Assembly: GCF_026343955.1 (NCBI RefSeq)
Contig: NZ_JAPKNI010000005.1
Location: 248,001 to 312,000, forward strand
Reading direction: 5' to 3'
Source of the DNA: Kaistia defluvii
GTDB taxonomy: Bacteria; Pseudomonadota; Alphaproteobacteria; Rhizobiales; Kaistiaceae
DNA: 64,000 nucleotides
In this document: positions 33,872 to 41,911 of the stretch, piece after piece
Layout: each line of letters starts with the position of its first letter
Position numbering within the stretch: the first letter of the stretch is position 1
Program-made: the position numbers and the translations under genes
Notes under the pieces: generated by a model
Told to the model about the DNA's origin: nothing
What the model saw: the letters and a program-made list of their open reading frames with translations, nothing else
The model's database searches: none

Positions 33872-34505
33872 GCTTCAGATATGCCTGTTGCGGATCGGTG
33901 CCGGCGAGGATCGCCTTGCGAACGAGGTTTTCGGTCGAGATCGCCGTCTCGGCGCGCTCGACGACTTCGAGAAGATATTGCGCCGGAATACGGACGAGAC
34001 CATCCCGGTCGCCGAGAAAATAGTCGCCGGGGCGGATGTCGATGCCGCCGATGACGATCGGCACGTCGGTCGCGACCGGCAGCCAGTGTCCGACGATATC
34101 ACGCGGCGTGAAGCCACGGCACCAGGTCTGGAAGCCCATTTCGAGCAAGAAATTGGTATCGCGGATGAAGCCGTCGACGATCGCGCCGCGCACGCCCTTG
34201 TTCTTCAGCGTTTCGGCTGAAAGCTCGCCCATATGCGCGACGATGCGGTCGTTGGGCTGCGACACCCAGATCGAGCCGGAAGGCGCCTTGGAGAGCAGGC
34301 CGGTCCAGGCCAGAAGCGTCTCATGGCCATCCGCGTCCGGATCGGCGCGGCCCTCGATGGTGAAGGCCGGCCCGGCCAGTGCGCGCTCGGGCATGATCGG
34401 GCGCATCTCGGCCGGCAGCGTGAAATCGCGCAGTCCCATGGCGCGCATCACGTCATGCACGACGCCGGTATAGCAGGCCTCCAGGCGTGCGGTCAGATCG
34501 GTCAA
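33858..34505 (-). CDS. RraA-family protein (aldolase/demethylmenaquinone methyltransferase-like fold)
   Basis: A 215-residue member of the RraA superfamily, which includes 4-hydroxy-4-methyl-2-oxoglutarate aldolases. The central block GVRGAIVDGFIRDTNFLLEMG (without its last residue) near residue 115 includes the catalytic Gly-x-Arg-Asp region, and PGDYFLGDRDGLVRIP near residue 165 is the family's D-G-V/L signature. In this operon it would be a retro-aldol enzyme acting on a keto acid made by the UxaA-type dehydratase. Confidence 0.85.
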   Translation of the reverse strand: MTDLTARLEACYTGVVHDVMRAMGLRDFTLPAEMRPIMPERALAGPAFTIEGRADPDADGHETLLAWTGLLSKAPSGSIWVSQPNDRIVAHMGELSAETLKNKGVRGAIVDGFIRDTNFLLEMGFQTWCRGFTPRDIVGHWLPVATDVPIVIGGIDIRPGDYFLGDRDGLVRIPAQYLLEVVERAETAISTENLVRKAILAGTDPQQAYLKHGKF

Positions 34506-34535
34506 AACATCCTCCCCGATGTCTCTATTTCCACG

Positions 34536-35789
34536 TCAGACCGGCAGGCAGGCCGGGCCGATCGGCTCGAAGCTCTTGTAGCCGAGCACGAATTCCTGAT
34601 GCGCCAGTTCCTCCGACTTGGTGCGCTTGCCGCGCGCGAGGTCGATGACCAGGTCATGGATCTCGCGGCCGACCGCGTCGAGGCTGGCGCGGCCCTCGAT
34701 GATCCGGCCGGCATCGACATCCATGTCGTCCTCCATCCGGCGATAGGTCTCGGGATTGGCGCAGATCTTCACCACCGGCGAGATCGCCGAGCCGACGACC
34801 GAGCCGCGGCCGGTGACGAACAGCACGGCATGGCTGCCGCAGGCGATCAGTTCGGCGATTTCGGCATTGTCGTTGATGTTGGGGAAGCCGAAGCGCACGT
34901 CGCCATCCGGCACCACGTCGAGCAGATAGAGCCCGCCATGCGGGGGCACGTCGCCCGGCTTGATCAGCCCGGAGATCGCCGAGGCGCCGGACTTCGCATA
35001 GGCGCCCATCGACTTTTCCTCGATGGTGGTGAGCCCGCCCTCGGCATTGCCGGCAGCGAACGAGCCATAGCCAAGCGTCGCGTAATAGCGCGCCGCCTTG
35101 GCGACGGACGCCTCCAGGATGGCGCCCAGTTCCGGCGTCACGGCGCGGGCCGCCATGATGTGCTCGCAGCCGATCAGTTCGCCGGTTTCCTCGAAGATGC
35201 AGGCCGCCCCCTCCTCGACGAACTGGTCGAAGGCGCGGCCGGCCGCCGGATTACCGGAAATGCCGGACGTGCCGTCCGAACCGCCGCACACCGTGCCGAT
35301 GATCAGTTCGCTCGGATCCATTTCGACCGTCGACGCCTCGTCCAGAGCCGCGCGCTGCTCGGCGACGAAGGCCCTGCCCTCGGCCATCGATTTGCGCGTG
35401 CCACCGGCGGCCTGGATGACGATGGTCTTCACGGGCCGGCCGCTGTCGCGCACCTTCTTTTCCAGCGCGTATTTGTTGAAACTCTCGCAGCCGAGCGAGA
35501 TCAGCAGCACCGCGCCGACATTGGGATGGGTGCAGAGGCGCTCCATCATCCGCTCGGCATAAGGGTTGGGATAGCAGCCGGGAAAGCCGATGACATGCAC
35601 GTCGTGCTCGCGGAACGGGATCGCGATCTCGCGGGCGACGTGATGGGCGCATTCGACGAGATAGGCGACGACGACCGTGTTGCGGATGCCCTTGCGGCCA
35701 TCGCTGCGCAGCCAGCCGCGCATGGTTTCCGTCTGGGCGACCCTGGATGGGACGGACGCCGCGGTCCCTGTGGCGACAGCCATGCTCAT
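34536..35789 (-). CDS. UxaA-family dehydratase/sulfo-lyase, large subunit
   Basis: A 417-residue protein of the altronate/galactarate dehydratase C-terminal family. It has GRKGIRNTVVVAYLVECAHH near residue 30, GFPGCYPNPYAERMM near residue 70, VGAVLLISLGCE and VCGGSDGTSGISGNPAAG, the usual conserved segments including cysteines likely to bind Fe. The start overlaps the end of the small-subunit gene by 4 bases. Split small and large subunits are known for sulfolactate sulfo-lyase (SuyAB) and for some sugar-acid dehydratases; I cannot decide between them by eye. Confidence 0.82.
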   Translation of the reverse strand: MSMAVATGTAASVPSRVAQTETMRGWLRSDGRKGIRNTVVVAYLVECAHHVAREIAIPFREHDVHVIGFPGCYPNPYAERMMERLCTHPNVGAVLLISLGCESFNKYALEKKVRDSGRPVKTIVIQAAGGTRKSMAEGRAFVAEQRAALDEASTVEMDPSELIIGTVCGGSDGTSGISGNPAAGRAFDQFVEEGAACIFEETGELIGCEHIMAARAVTPELGAILEASVAKAARYYATLGYGSFAAGNAEGGLTTIEEKSMGAYAKSGASAISGLIKPGDVPPHGGLYLLDVVPDGDVRFGFPNINDNAEIAELIACGSHAVLFVTGRGSVVGSAISPVVKICANPETYRRMEDDMDVDAGRIIEGRASLDAVGREIHDLVIDLARGKRTKSEELAHQEFVLGYKSFEPIGPACLPV

Positions 35790-36136
35790 GCGCCTGCTCC
35801 CGGCTTGTCCGCGTCCATCAGATGATAGGTCGGCGTGTAGTCGCTCCTGACGTTGTGGACGTGGACCGGCGTGCCGATGGCGATCGATTCCGTCGCCGTG
35901 CCGATCGGCGCGCCATATTTGACGATCTTCTGGCCGGCCGCGATCGGGCGCCGCGCCAGCTTGTGGCCGAGCGGCAGGTCGGCGGCGAGCGTCACCTCGG
36001 CTCCCGCGACGAAAAGGGTCTCGCCGGCGCGGATCCGCGTCCGGGCGACCAGCACATTGTCCCCCTCGAAGAGCAAAAGCAGACGGCCGTCCGTCGCGCC
36101 CGCGACGGTTGCAAGGTCAGGCAAAGGGTTCGGCAT
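35786..36136 (-). CDS. UxaA-family small subunit (SAF domain)
   Basis: A 116-residue SAF-domain protein that in fused relatives forms the N-terminal domain of UxaA. Recognisable parts are DNVLVARTRIRAGETL, PLGHKLARRPIAAGQKIVKY and PIGTATESIAIGTPVHVHNV, the histidines probably contributing to the active site. It is the first gene of the minus-strand operon and is coupled to the large subunit by a 4-base overlap. Confidence 0.85.
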   Translation of the reverse strand: MPNPLPDLATVAGATDGRLLLLFEGDNVLVARTRIRAGETLFVAGAEVTLAADLPLGHKLARRPIAAGQKIVKYGAPIGTATESIAIGTPVHVHNVRSDYTPTYHLMDADKPGAGA

Positions 36137-36207
36137 GGCGATGGGGCTCTGCTCAAAAATCCCGCGTCTCCTTAACGCTGCTAGCCCATCGCCCGCCTAA
36201 ATGAAAC

Positions 36208-36221
36208 ATAAAATTTTTTAT
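36208..36221. promoter_or_regulatory. A/T-rich inverted repeat in the divergent GntR/UxaA promoter
   Basis: ATAAAA-TT-TTTTAT lies in the 120-base gap between the divergent small-subunit and GntR genes, 35 bases before the GntR start. In this GC-rich genome the A/T-rich block marks the promoter region, and the repeat is a candidate GntR operator. Confidence 0.4.
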
Positions 36222-36256
36222 TGCGTGGCGAGTAAATCCAAGCCTATCGTTGCGGC

Positions 36257-36937
36257 ATGCCCAAGCTGAAACGCGCCACGCTCGCAGAACAGGCCTATGA
36301 GGAGTTGCGGAGCCAGATCGTCTCCGGACGCCTGCCGGCGGGCCAGCGCCTGCTCGCGGAGCAGCTTGCGGGAGAGCTCCTGATCAGCCAGACGCCGGTC
36401 AAGGAAGCGATCGCGATGCTGGAGCGCGACGGGCTCGTCGAGGGCACCGCGCGGCGCTCCTCCATCGTGCGTCGCTTCACCCCAGCCGCCATCGAGGAGA
36501 TCTTCGAGGCGCGGATGCTGGTCGAGCTGGACGCCATCGCCAAGGGGATCGCGGCCGGCCGCGCCACGCCGGAATTCGTCGCCCGGCTGCGCGCCATCTT
36601 CGATGCGCACATGACCGAGGTCGCCAAGCAGAGTGACGAGGCGCTGGTCGATGCCATCCGCCTCGACCGCGAGTTCCACGAGCTGATCGTCCAGCTCGGC
36701 GCCAATGACACGATCGCCAGCTGGCATCGCGTCATCCAGCGCCAGACCCAGACGATCCGCAACTTCACGCTGAAGAGCTACACGCTGGAACGGACGCGGC
36801 AGGAGCATTCCGCGATCGTCGAGGCGGTGGCGGAAGGCGATGCCGAACAGGCGGTTTCGGCGCTCAAGGCCCATCTGGCCGCGAGCCGGGACGCCATGAT
36901 GTCGCGCGCACCGGAGGATTTTCCGGTCCGCGCCTGA
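36257..36937 (+). CDS. GntR-family (FadR/VanR-like) regulator
   Basis: A 226-residue regulator. The winged helix spans residues 8-75 (LAEQAYEELRSQIVSGRLPA, LLISQTPVKEAIAMLERDGLV minus its ends) and the FCD helical effector domain follows, with likely metal ligands in RLDREFHELIVQLG and RTRQEHSAIVEAVAEGD. It is divergent from the UxaA operon and upstream of an importer, and probably controls both. Confidence 0.92.
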   Translation: MPKLKRATLAEQAYEELRSQIVSGRLPAGQRLLAEQLAGELLISQTPVKEAIAMLERDGLVEGTARRSSIVRRFTPAAIEEIFEARMLVELDAIAKGIAAGRATPEFVARLRAIFDAHMTEVAKQSDEALVDAIRLDREFHELIVQLGANDTIASWHRVIQRQTQTIRNFTLKSYTLERTRQEHSAIVEAVAEGDAEQAVSALKAHLAASRDAMMSRAPEDFPVRA

Positions 36938-37061
36938 GGCGGACGACAGCCAAGGTGAAGCGCGATGTCGGAGGAGGACGTCGCCGCGGAAACGACAAAC
37001 CGGATCAACCGGACGCTCCGCGGCACGGGACTGCGTGAATGAACCCGTGGGAGGAAACCAC

Positions 37062-38078
37062 ATGAAGATGCTGAAGAAGACTGCGCCGATTCTGGGCGCG
37101 GCAATGCTCGCGACCCTGCTCGGGGCCGGTGCGGCCAGGGCCGAGGGCGAGAAGGTGGCGGTCGATCTGACGACGCTGACCTCGCCGTTCTGGACTTCGT
37201 ACAACAAGTACATCGTCGAGGAAGCGAAGAAGCAGGGCGTCGACCTGCTCGAGCCCTTTAATTCCGAGTTCGACACGGCCAAGCAGATCACCGGCGTCCA
37301 GAACGCGCTGTCGCTCGGCGCGAAGGGCATCATCTTCTCGCCGTTCGAATCCGCCGCCGCCGGCTCCGTGCTCAAGGCGGCCGAAAAGGCGGGCGCCAAG
37401 GTCGTGGCCGTCGACGTCGCGCCGGATGCCGGGCCCGTGGCGATCGTCGTGCGCGCCAACAACCTCGCCTATGGCGAGAAGGCCTGCAAATTCATCGGCG
37501 ACAACGTCAAGGAAGGCCCCGTGGTCCAGATCATGGGCGACCAGGCCTCGATCAACGGACGCGATCGCGGCAACGGCTTCCGCGAGTGCATCACCAAGAA
37601 CTATCCGAACCTGAAGCTGCTCGAAATCCCGACCAAGGCCTGGTCGGGTGAAGACGCCGCCGCCGGTCTCGACGCGCTGCTCAACGCGCAGCCCGACCTG
37701 AAGGCGATCTACATGCATGCCGGCGGCGTGTTCCTGGCGCCGACCCTGCAGACCCTCAAGCGCAAGAACCTGCTGAAGCCGGCCGGGGAAGAGGGCCACA
37801 TCGTCATCGTCTCGAATGACGGCATCCCGCAGGAATTCGACGCCATCCGCAAGGGTGAGATCGACGCCACGGTTTCGCAGCCTGCCGATCTCTATGCCAA
37901 ATACGGCATCCAGTATCTGAAGGAAGCGATGGCCGGAAAGACGTTTGCCGCCGGTCCGACCGACCACGACAGCACCATCCTCGAAGTGCGCCCCGGCGTG
38001 CTGGAGGACCAGCTCTCGGCGCCGCTCGTCACCAAGGAGAATGTCGACGACAAGAGCTTCTGGGGCAACCAGCTCTAA
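37062..38078 (+). CDS. Periplasmic sugar-binding protein (RbsB-like)
   Basis: A 338-residue binding protein with a Sec signal (KMLKKTAPILGAAMLATLLG, ending ARAEGEK). The mature fold shows TLTSPFWTSYNKYIVEEAKK, NALSLGAKGIIFSP, VVQIMGDQASINGRDRGNGF and VIVSNDGIPQEFDAI, all ribose-binding-protein-type landmarks. ATG 37062 follows GGGAGG. It pairs with the ATPase at 38220 and permease at 39728 under a GntR regulator. The ligand is probably related to the substrate of the divergent UxaA operon. Confidence 0.92.
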   Translation: MKMLKKTAPILGAAMLATLLGAGAARAEGEKVAVDLTTLTSPFWTSYNKYIVEEAKKQGVDLLEPFNSEFDTAKQITGVQNALSLGAKGIIFSPFESAAAGSVLKAAEKAGAKVVAVDVAPDAGPVAIVVRANNLAYGEKACKFIGDNVKEGPVVQIMGDQASINGRDRGNGFRECITKNYPNLKLLEIPTKAWSGEDAAAGLDALLNAQPDLKAIYMHAGGVFLAPTLQTLKRKNLLKPAGEEGHIVIVSNDGIPQEFDAIRKGEIDATVSQPADLYAKYGIQYLKEAMAGKTFAAGPTDHDSTILEVRPGVLEDQLSAPLVTKENVDDKSFWGNQL

Positions 38079-38083
38079 GCGCG

Positions 38084-38157
38084 TGATTTCGAACGAAATC
38101 ATGCACTTGGCGTGAGGTTTTCATAAGCCTGATCCATGCCGGCGGCATGGGTCAGGC
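38084..38157 (+). repeat. Two hairpins between binding-protein and ATPase genes
   Basis: The first stem, TGATTTCG-AA-CGAAATCA, covers 38084-38101. The second has 15-base arms, GCCTGATCCATGCCG (38127-38141) and CGGCATGGGTCAGGC (38143-38157), with one G-T pair. Such intercistronic hairpins commonly keep binding-protein mRNA in excess over the membrane components. Confidence 0.7.
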
Positions 38158-38219
38158 CTCCCGAACTCCGGAGACCCCGATGCAGTTTCCCTCTCTTCTC
38201 GACGCCGGACGGGGGCACC

Positions 38220-39731
38220 ATGCAGCCGCCTGACACCATCATTCCGATCGTCGAGGCCCGCGGCGTCTCCAAGCGCTACGGCCCGACGACGGCGCTGCAC
38301 GAGGCGCATATCAAGGTCTTCGCCGGCGAGTCGCACGCGCTGGTCGGCCGCAACGGCGCCGGCAAGTCGACGCTGGTCGGCATCCTCACCGGACTGCGCG
38401 CGCCGGATTCCGGCCAGGTGCTGTTCTCCGGCGTGCCGGCCCCGGCCATCTCCGACCGCGAAGGCTGGCGCAAACACGTCGCCTGCGTCTACCAGCACTC
38501 GACGATCATCCCCGACCTGACGGTCGCGGAGAACCTGTTCATCAACCGCCATCCAACCGAGCGCGGCTTCATCAGCTGGTCGACGCTGCGCCGTCGCGCC
38601 CGCGAAGTGCTGGACCAGTGGGGCGTCAATGTCTCGGAAGACGCCCGCGCCGGTGACCTTCGCATCGAGGCGCGGCAGCTGGTCGAGATCGCCCGCGCCC
38701 TCTCCTATGGCGCCCGCTTCATCATCCTCGACGAGCCGACGGCGCAGCTGGACGGCGACGAGATCAAGCGCCTGTTCACCCGCATCCGCGAGCTTCAGGC
38801 CGCCGGCGTCACTTTCCTGTTCATCTCGCATCATCTGCAGGAAGTGTATGAAATCTGCCAGGCGGTGACGGTGCTGCGCGACGCGCGCCACATCATCACC
38901 GCGCCGGTCGCCGACCTGCCGAAGGACCGGCTGATCGAGGCAATGACCGGCGAACACGTCCATCTCGGCGTCTCCGACGCCGCCGGCCGCACCGTGCCGG
39001 AGAGCGCCGCCGTGGCGCTCGAGATCGACCGCGTCTCCGGCGACGACTTCCAGGATGTCAGCTTCAACATCCGCCGCGGCGAGGTCGTCGGCCTTTCCGG
39101 CCCGACCGGCGGCGGCCGCATCGGCCTCGCCGAGGCGGTGGCGGGACTCTCGCCCTATACCGGCGGGACGATCCGCATCGACCGGAAGACCCTGCCCTCC
39201 GGCGACGTCGCCGCCGCGTTGGAGCTCGGCGTCGGCTGCGTTCCGAAGAGCCGGCACGACCAGGGCCTGGTGCTGTCGCAATCCGTCGCCGACAACGCGA
39301 TCATGACGATGAACCGCCATCTCGGCCCCTTCGGCTTCATCGCGCCCAGACGGCGATCGGAACTGACCAACCGGACGATAGCCTCGCTCGGAATCGTCAC
39401 CCAGGGGCCCGACCAGCTCGTCTCCGGCCTCTCCGGCGGCAACCAGCAGAAGGTCGTGATGGGCCGCGCGCTCGCCAACGACCCGTCCGTCCTCGTGCTG
39501 ATGGACCCGACCGCCGGCGTCGACGTCAAGTCGAAGGAAGCGCTGCTGACCGTCATCGAGCGGATGCGGCAGGAGGGCAAGGCCATCCTCGTCGTCAGCA
39601 GCGAGATCGAGGATCTGAGAACCTGTGACCGGGTGCTGGTGATGCAGCATGGATCGGTCGTCGCGGAACACAAGGCAGGCTGGAGCGACAATGCGCTCGT
39701 CGCCTCCATCGAAGGGATCGAGCTCGCATGA
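38220..39731 (+). CDS. Sugar-type ABC importer ATPase (RbsA-like, two NBDs)
   Basis: A 503-residue duplicated ATPase. The first domain has Walker A GRNGAGKST, the signature region LRIEARQLVEIARAL and Walker B FIILDEPTAQLD. The second has a degenerate P-loop GPTGGGRIGL, lacking the lysine as is normal for this half in RbsA proteins, the signature LSGGNQQKVVMGRA and LVLMDPTAGVD. The start at ATG 38220 has a GGGG-type site; upstream codons run through the hairpins. It overlaps the permease gene by 4 bases. Confidence 0.9.
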   Translation: MQPPDTIIPIVEARGVSKRYGPTTALHEAHIKVFAGESHALVGRNGAGKSTLVGILTGLRAPDSGQVLFSGVPAPAISDREGWRKHVACVYQHSTIIPDLTVAENLFINRHPTERGFISWSTLRRRAREVLDQWGVNVSEDARAGDLRIEARQLVEIARALSYGARFIILDEPTAQLDGDEIKRLFTRIRELQAAGVTFLFISHHLQEVYEICQAVTVLRDARHIITAPVADLPKDRLIEAMTGEHVHLGVSDAAGRTVPESAAVALEIDRVSGDDFQDVSFNIRRGEVVGLSGPTGGGRIGLAEAVAGLSPYTGGTIRIDRKTLPSGDVAAALELGVGCVPKSRHDQGLVLSQSVADNAIMTMNRHLGPFGFIAPRRRSELTNRTIASLGIVTQGPDQLVSGLSGGNQQKVVMGRALANDPSVLVLMDPTAGVDVKSKEALLTVIERMRQEGKAILVVSSEIEDLRTCDRVLVMQHGSVVAEHKAGWSDNALVASIEGIELA

Positions 39732-40747
39732 ACACGCAACCATCCGCCACGGCGACGCTGAATGCCGGCGCCAAGCCCGCGCCGCGCCGCTCGATGATCC
39801 GCCTCCATGACCTTGCGCTGCTGCCGGCGCTGGTGATCCTGATCATCATCGGCGCCTTCATCAGCCCGGCCTTCCTGACCCAGGGCAACATCAACACCAT
39901 CCTCACCTCCTCCGCCGCGCTGGCGCTGGTGGTGCTGGCGGAATCGCTCATCATCATCACCGGCAAGTTCGACCTGTCGCTGGAATCGACGGCCGGCTTT
40001 GCGCCTGCGATCGGCGCCCTGCTCGTCCTTCCCGTCGCCAATAACGGCTTCGGCGTCGAGCTGCCGACCTTCGTCGGCATCCTGATCGTCATCGGCGTCG
40101 GCGCGCTGATCGGCCTGATCAACGGCATCCTCGTCGTCCGCTTCACGCTCAACGCCTTCATCGTGACGCTCGCCATGCTGATCATCCTGCGCGGCATGCT
40201 GGTCGGCGCCACCAGCGGGCGAACCCTGTTCGACCTGCCCGACGCCTTCTACGCGCTGATGATCATCACCATCCTCGGCCTGCCGCTGGCGGTCTGGCTG
40301 GCGGCGCTGGCCTTCCTCGTGGCGGGCATCGTGCTGCGCTATCACCGGCTCGGCCGCGCGCTCTATGCCATCGGCGGCAATCCCGAGGCGGCCCGCGCGG
40401 CGGGCATCCGGGTCGAGCGCATCACCACCGGCGTCTATGTTCTGGCCGGCATGCTGGCGGCGGTCGGCGGGCTGGTGATCACCGGCTATGTCGGCGCCAT
40501 CAGCGCCAACCAGGGCAATGGCATGATCTTCACGGTCTTCGCCGCGGCGGTGATCGGCGGCATCTCGCTCGATGGTGGACGCGGCACGATGTTCGGTGCG
40601 TTGACCGGCGTGCTGCTGCTCGGCGTGGTGCAGAACCTGCTGACCCTGGCCCAGGTGCCCTCCTTCTGGATCCAGGCGATCTATGGCGCCATCATCCTCG
40701 GCGCGCTGATGATCGCCCGCATGGCGTCCGGCAAGGCTCAGACCTGA
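39728..40747 (+). CDS. Sugar-type ABC importer permease (RbsC-like)
   Basis: A 339-residue BPD_transp_2 permease with about nine hydrophobic segments. It has LIIITGKFDLSLESTAGFA near residue 80 and LYAIGGNPEAARAAGIRVE near residue 215, the family's membrane and coupling motifs. It is coupled to the ATPase by ATGA and ends the importer operon before a strong terminator. Confidence 0.92.
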   Translation: MNTQPSATATLNAGAKPAPRRSMIRLHDLALLPALVILIIIGAFISPAFLTQGNINTILTSSAALALVVLAESLIIITGKFDLSLESTAGFAPAIGALLVLPVANNGFGVELPTFVGILIVIGVGALIGLINGILVVRFTLNAFIVTLAMLIILRGMLVGATSGRTLFDLPDAFYALMIITILGLPLAVWLAALAFLVAGIVLRYHRLGRALYAIGGNPEAARAAGIRVERITTGVYVLAGMLAAVGGLVITGYVGAISANQGNGMIFTVFAAAVIGGISLDGGRGTMFGALTGVLLLGVVQNLLTLAQVPSFWIQAIYGAIILGALMIARMASGKAQT

Positions 40748-40768
40748 ACGGCGTTCGGGCCAAACAAA

Positions 40769-40805
40769 AGCCGCCGCATCGATGGATGCGGCGGCTTTCT
40801 TGTTG
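40769..40805 (+). terminator. Rho-independent terminator of the importer operon
   Basis: A perfect 12-bp stem AGCCGCCGCATC (40769-40780), loop GATG, GATGCGGCGGCT (40785-40796), then TTCTTGTT. It lies 21 bases after the permease stop. Confidence 0.9.
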
Positions 40806-40819
40806 TCATCGACTGCGGG

Positions 40820-41911
40820 TCAGATCCGGCTTGCCATCTTGCAGAGCTTGACCAGGTCCGCATCGAACGAGAACGGATTGCGCAGGATGGTCGGGCACTT
40901 GTTGCGCAGAGCCTGCTTGTCCGCGCCGCTCAGGCCGCTGTCCGAGACAGAGGTCGGGCCGTCGGGATTGCCGGCACCGGGACCGCCGGGGCCTCCCGGT
41001 CCGCCAGGGCCGCCGGGGCCTCCGGGACCGCCAGGGCCTCCCGGACCGCGGGTGCCGGAACCGCAGGAGCCGCCGACGCTCAGGCACAGATTGAGCAGCT
41101 TGCCTGGTTGAAGCACGGCCAGTCGCGTATCCAGCAGGCCCAGAATCTGGCTGCGATTGCCATTGCCGCAGGCGGAGCCGCCGCCGGCATTCAGGCAGAC
41201 CTTCACCAGATCCTTCTTGGAAAGCACGGCCGCCTTGGCGTTGATGCCGCCGATCAGGCGGGAACGGACCCGGGCATTGGCGACGCCGTTCTTGCCCAGC
41301 ACATTGGCCGTGATCTTGGTACCGCCCTTGGCGCCGCAGCTCGCCCCGACATTGACGCAGACATTGGCGAGCTGATCCTTGGAGAGAAGCTTCAGCCGGG
41401 CATCGACAAGCCGGACCACCTGCTCGCGGTTGCCGCCGCAAGAGGCCTGACCACCGACACTGAGACAAAGCCGGATCAGCTCGCGCTTGGACAGGCGATC
41501 CATGCGCGCGTCGATACCGCTGAGAAGCGTCGACCGGGGTGTGTTGCGATAGGCGGAAGTGGTGCCGGTGGAAGAACTGCCGGTCATGCTGCCAACCGTG
41601 CTGCCGACGGCGCCTGTCACGCTCCCGACCGTGCTGCCAACGGCTCCGGTCACACCGTTGACCGTGCCGCCAACGGTATTGCCGACACTGGAAACCGTGC
41701 CGCCAACGGCGCTGCCCGTGTTGCTGACCGTGCTGCCGACGCCGCCGCCAACGGCGCCTCCAACACTGCCGGTGACGCCGGAGACCGTGCCGCCGACCGC
41801 TCCGGTGACGCCGCTGACGACTCCTCCCAGTCCGCCGCCAGCGTAGGCCGGCACCAGCATAGTTCCCACCAGCAAGACTGCCGATGTGGCCGCGATTCGA
41901 AGTCTGAACAT
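40820..41911 (-). CDS. Exported collagen-like protein with cysteine repeats
   Basis: I do not recognise a named family for this 363-residue exported protein. A Sec signal ends near AYA (residue 24). Residues 26-112 are a low-complexity Gly/Val/Ser/Thr region (repeats of GGTVSGVTG type). Residues 125-287 hold four repeats of about 45 residues with the pattern IDARxxxLSKxxLxxxCLxVGGxxxC (Cys pairs 149/158, 185/192, 239/248, 276/283). Residues 289-312 are eight GPG triplets, a short collagen-like stretch, before a tail with C339 and C357. ATG 41911 has GGAGGG just upstream. Probably a secreted or surface structural protein. Confidence 0.75.
   Translation of the reverse strand: MFRLRIAATSAVLLVGTMLVPAYAGGGLGGVVSGVTGAVGGTVSGVTGSVGGAVGGGVGSTVSNTGSAVGGTVSSVGNTVGGTVNGVTGAVGSTVGSVTGAVGSTVGSMTGSSSTGTTSAYRNTPRSTLLSGIDARMDRLSKRELIRLCLSVGGQASCGGNREQVVRLVDARLKLLSKDQLANVCVNVGASCGAKGGTKITANVLGKNGVANARVRSRLIGGINAKAAVLSKKDLVKVCLNAGGGSACGNGNRSQILGLLDTRLAVLQPGKLLNLCLSVGGSCGSGTRGPGGPGGPGGPGGPGGPGGPGGPGAGNPDGPTSVSDSGLSGADKQALRNKCPTILRNPFSFDADLVKLCKMASRI
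40976..41047 (-). repeat. Collagen-like GPG-coding tandem repeat
   Basis: Eight consecutive 9-base units encode Gly-Pro-Gly on the minus strand. Third positions vary between units, so the repeat is maintained at the protein level rather than being a recent DNA slippage product. Confidence 0.85.
41576..41833 (-). repeat. Degenerate Gly/Val/Thr-coding repeat
   Basis: Imperfect tandem units of about 12-36 bases encode a glycine-, valine-, serine- and threonine-rich stretch (residues 27-112 of the exported protein). Many units read as GGTVxxV or GSTVGSV. Confidence 0.75.

Noticed and set aside
40976-41047. Regular DNA repeats, considered as a CRISPR array
   Set aside because: Units are 9 bases, contiguous and coding for GPG; there are no spacers and no cas genes.
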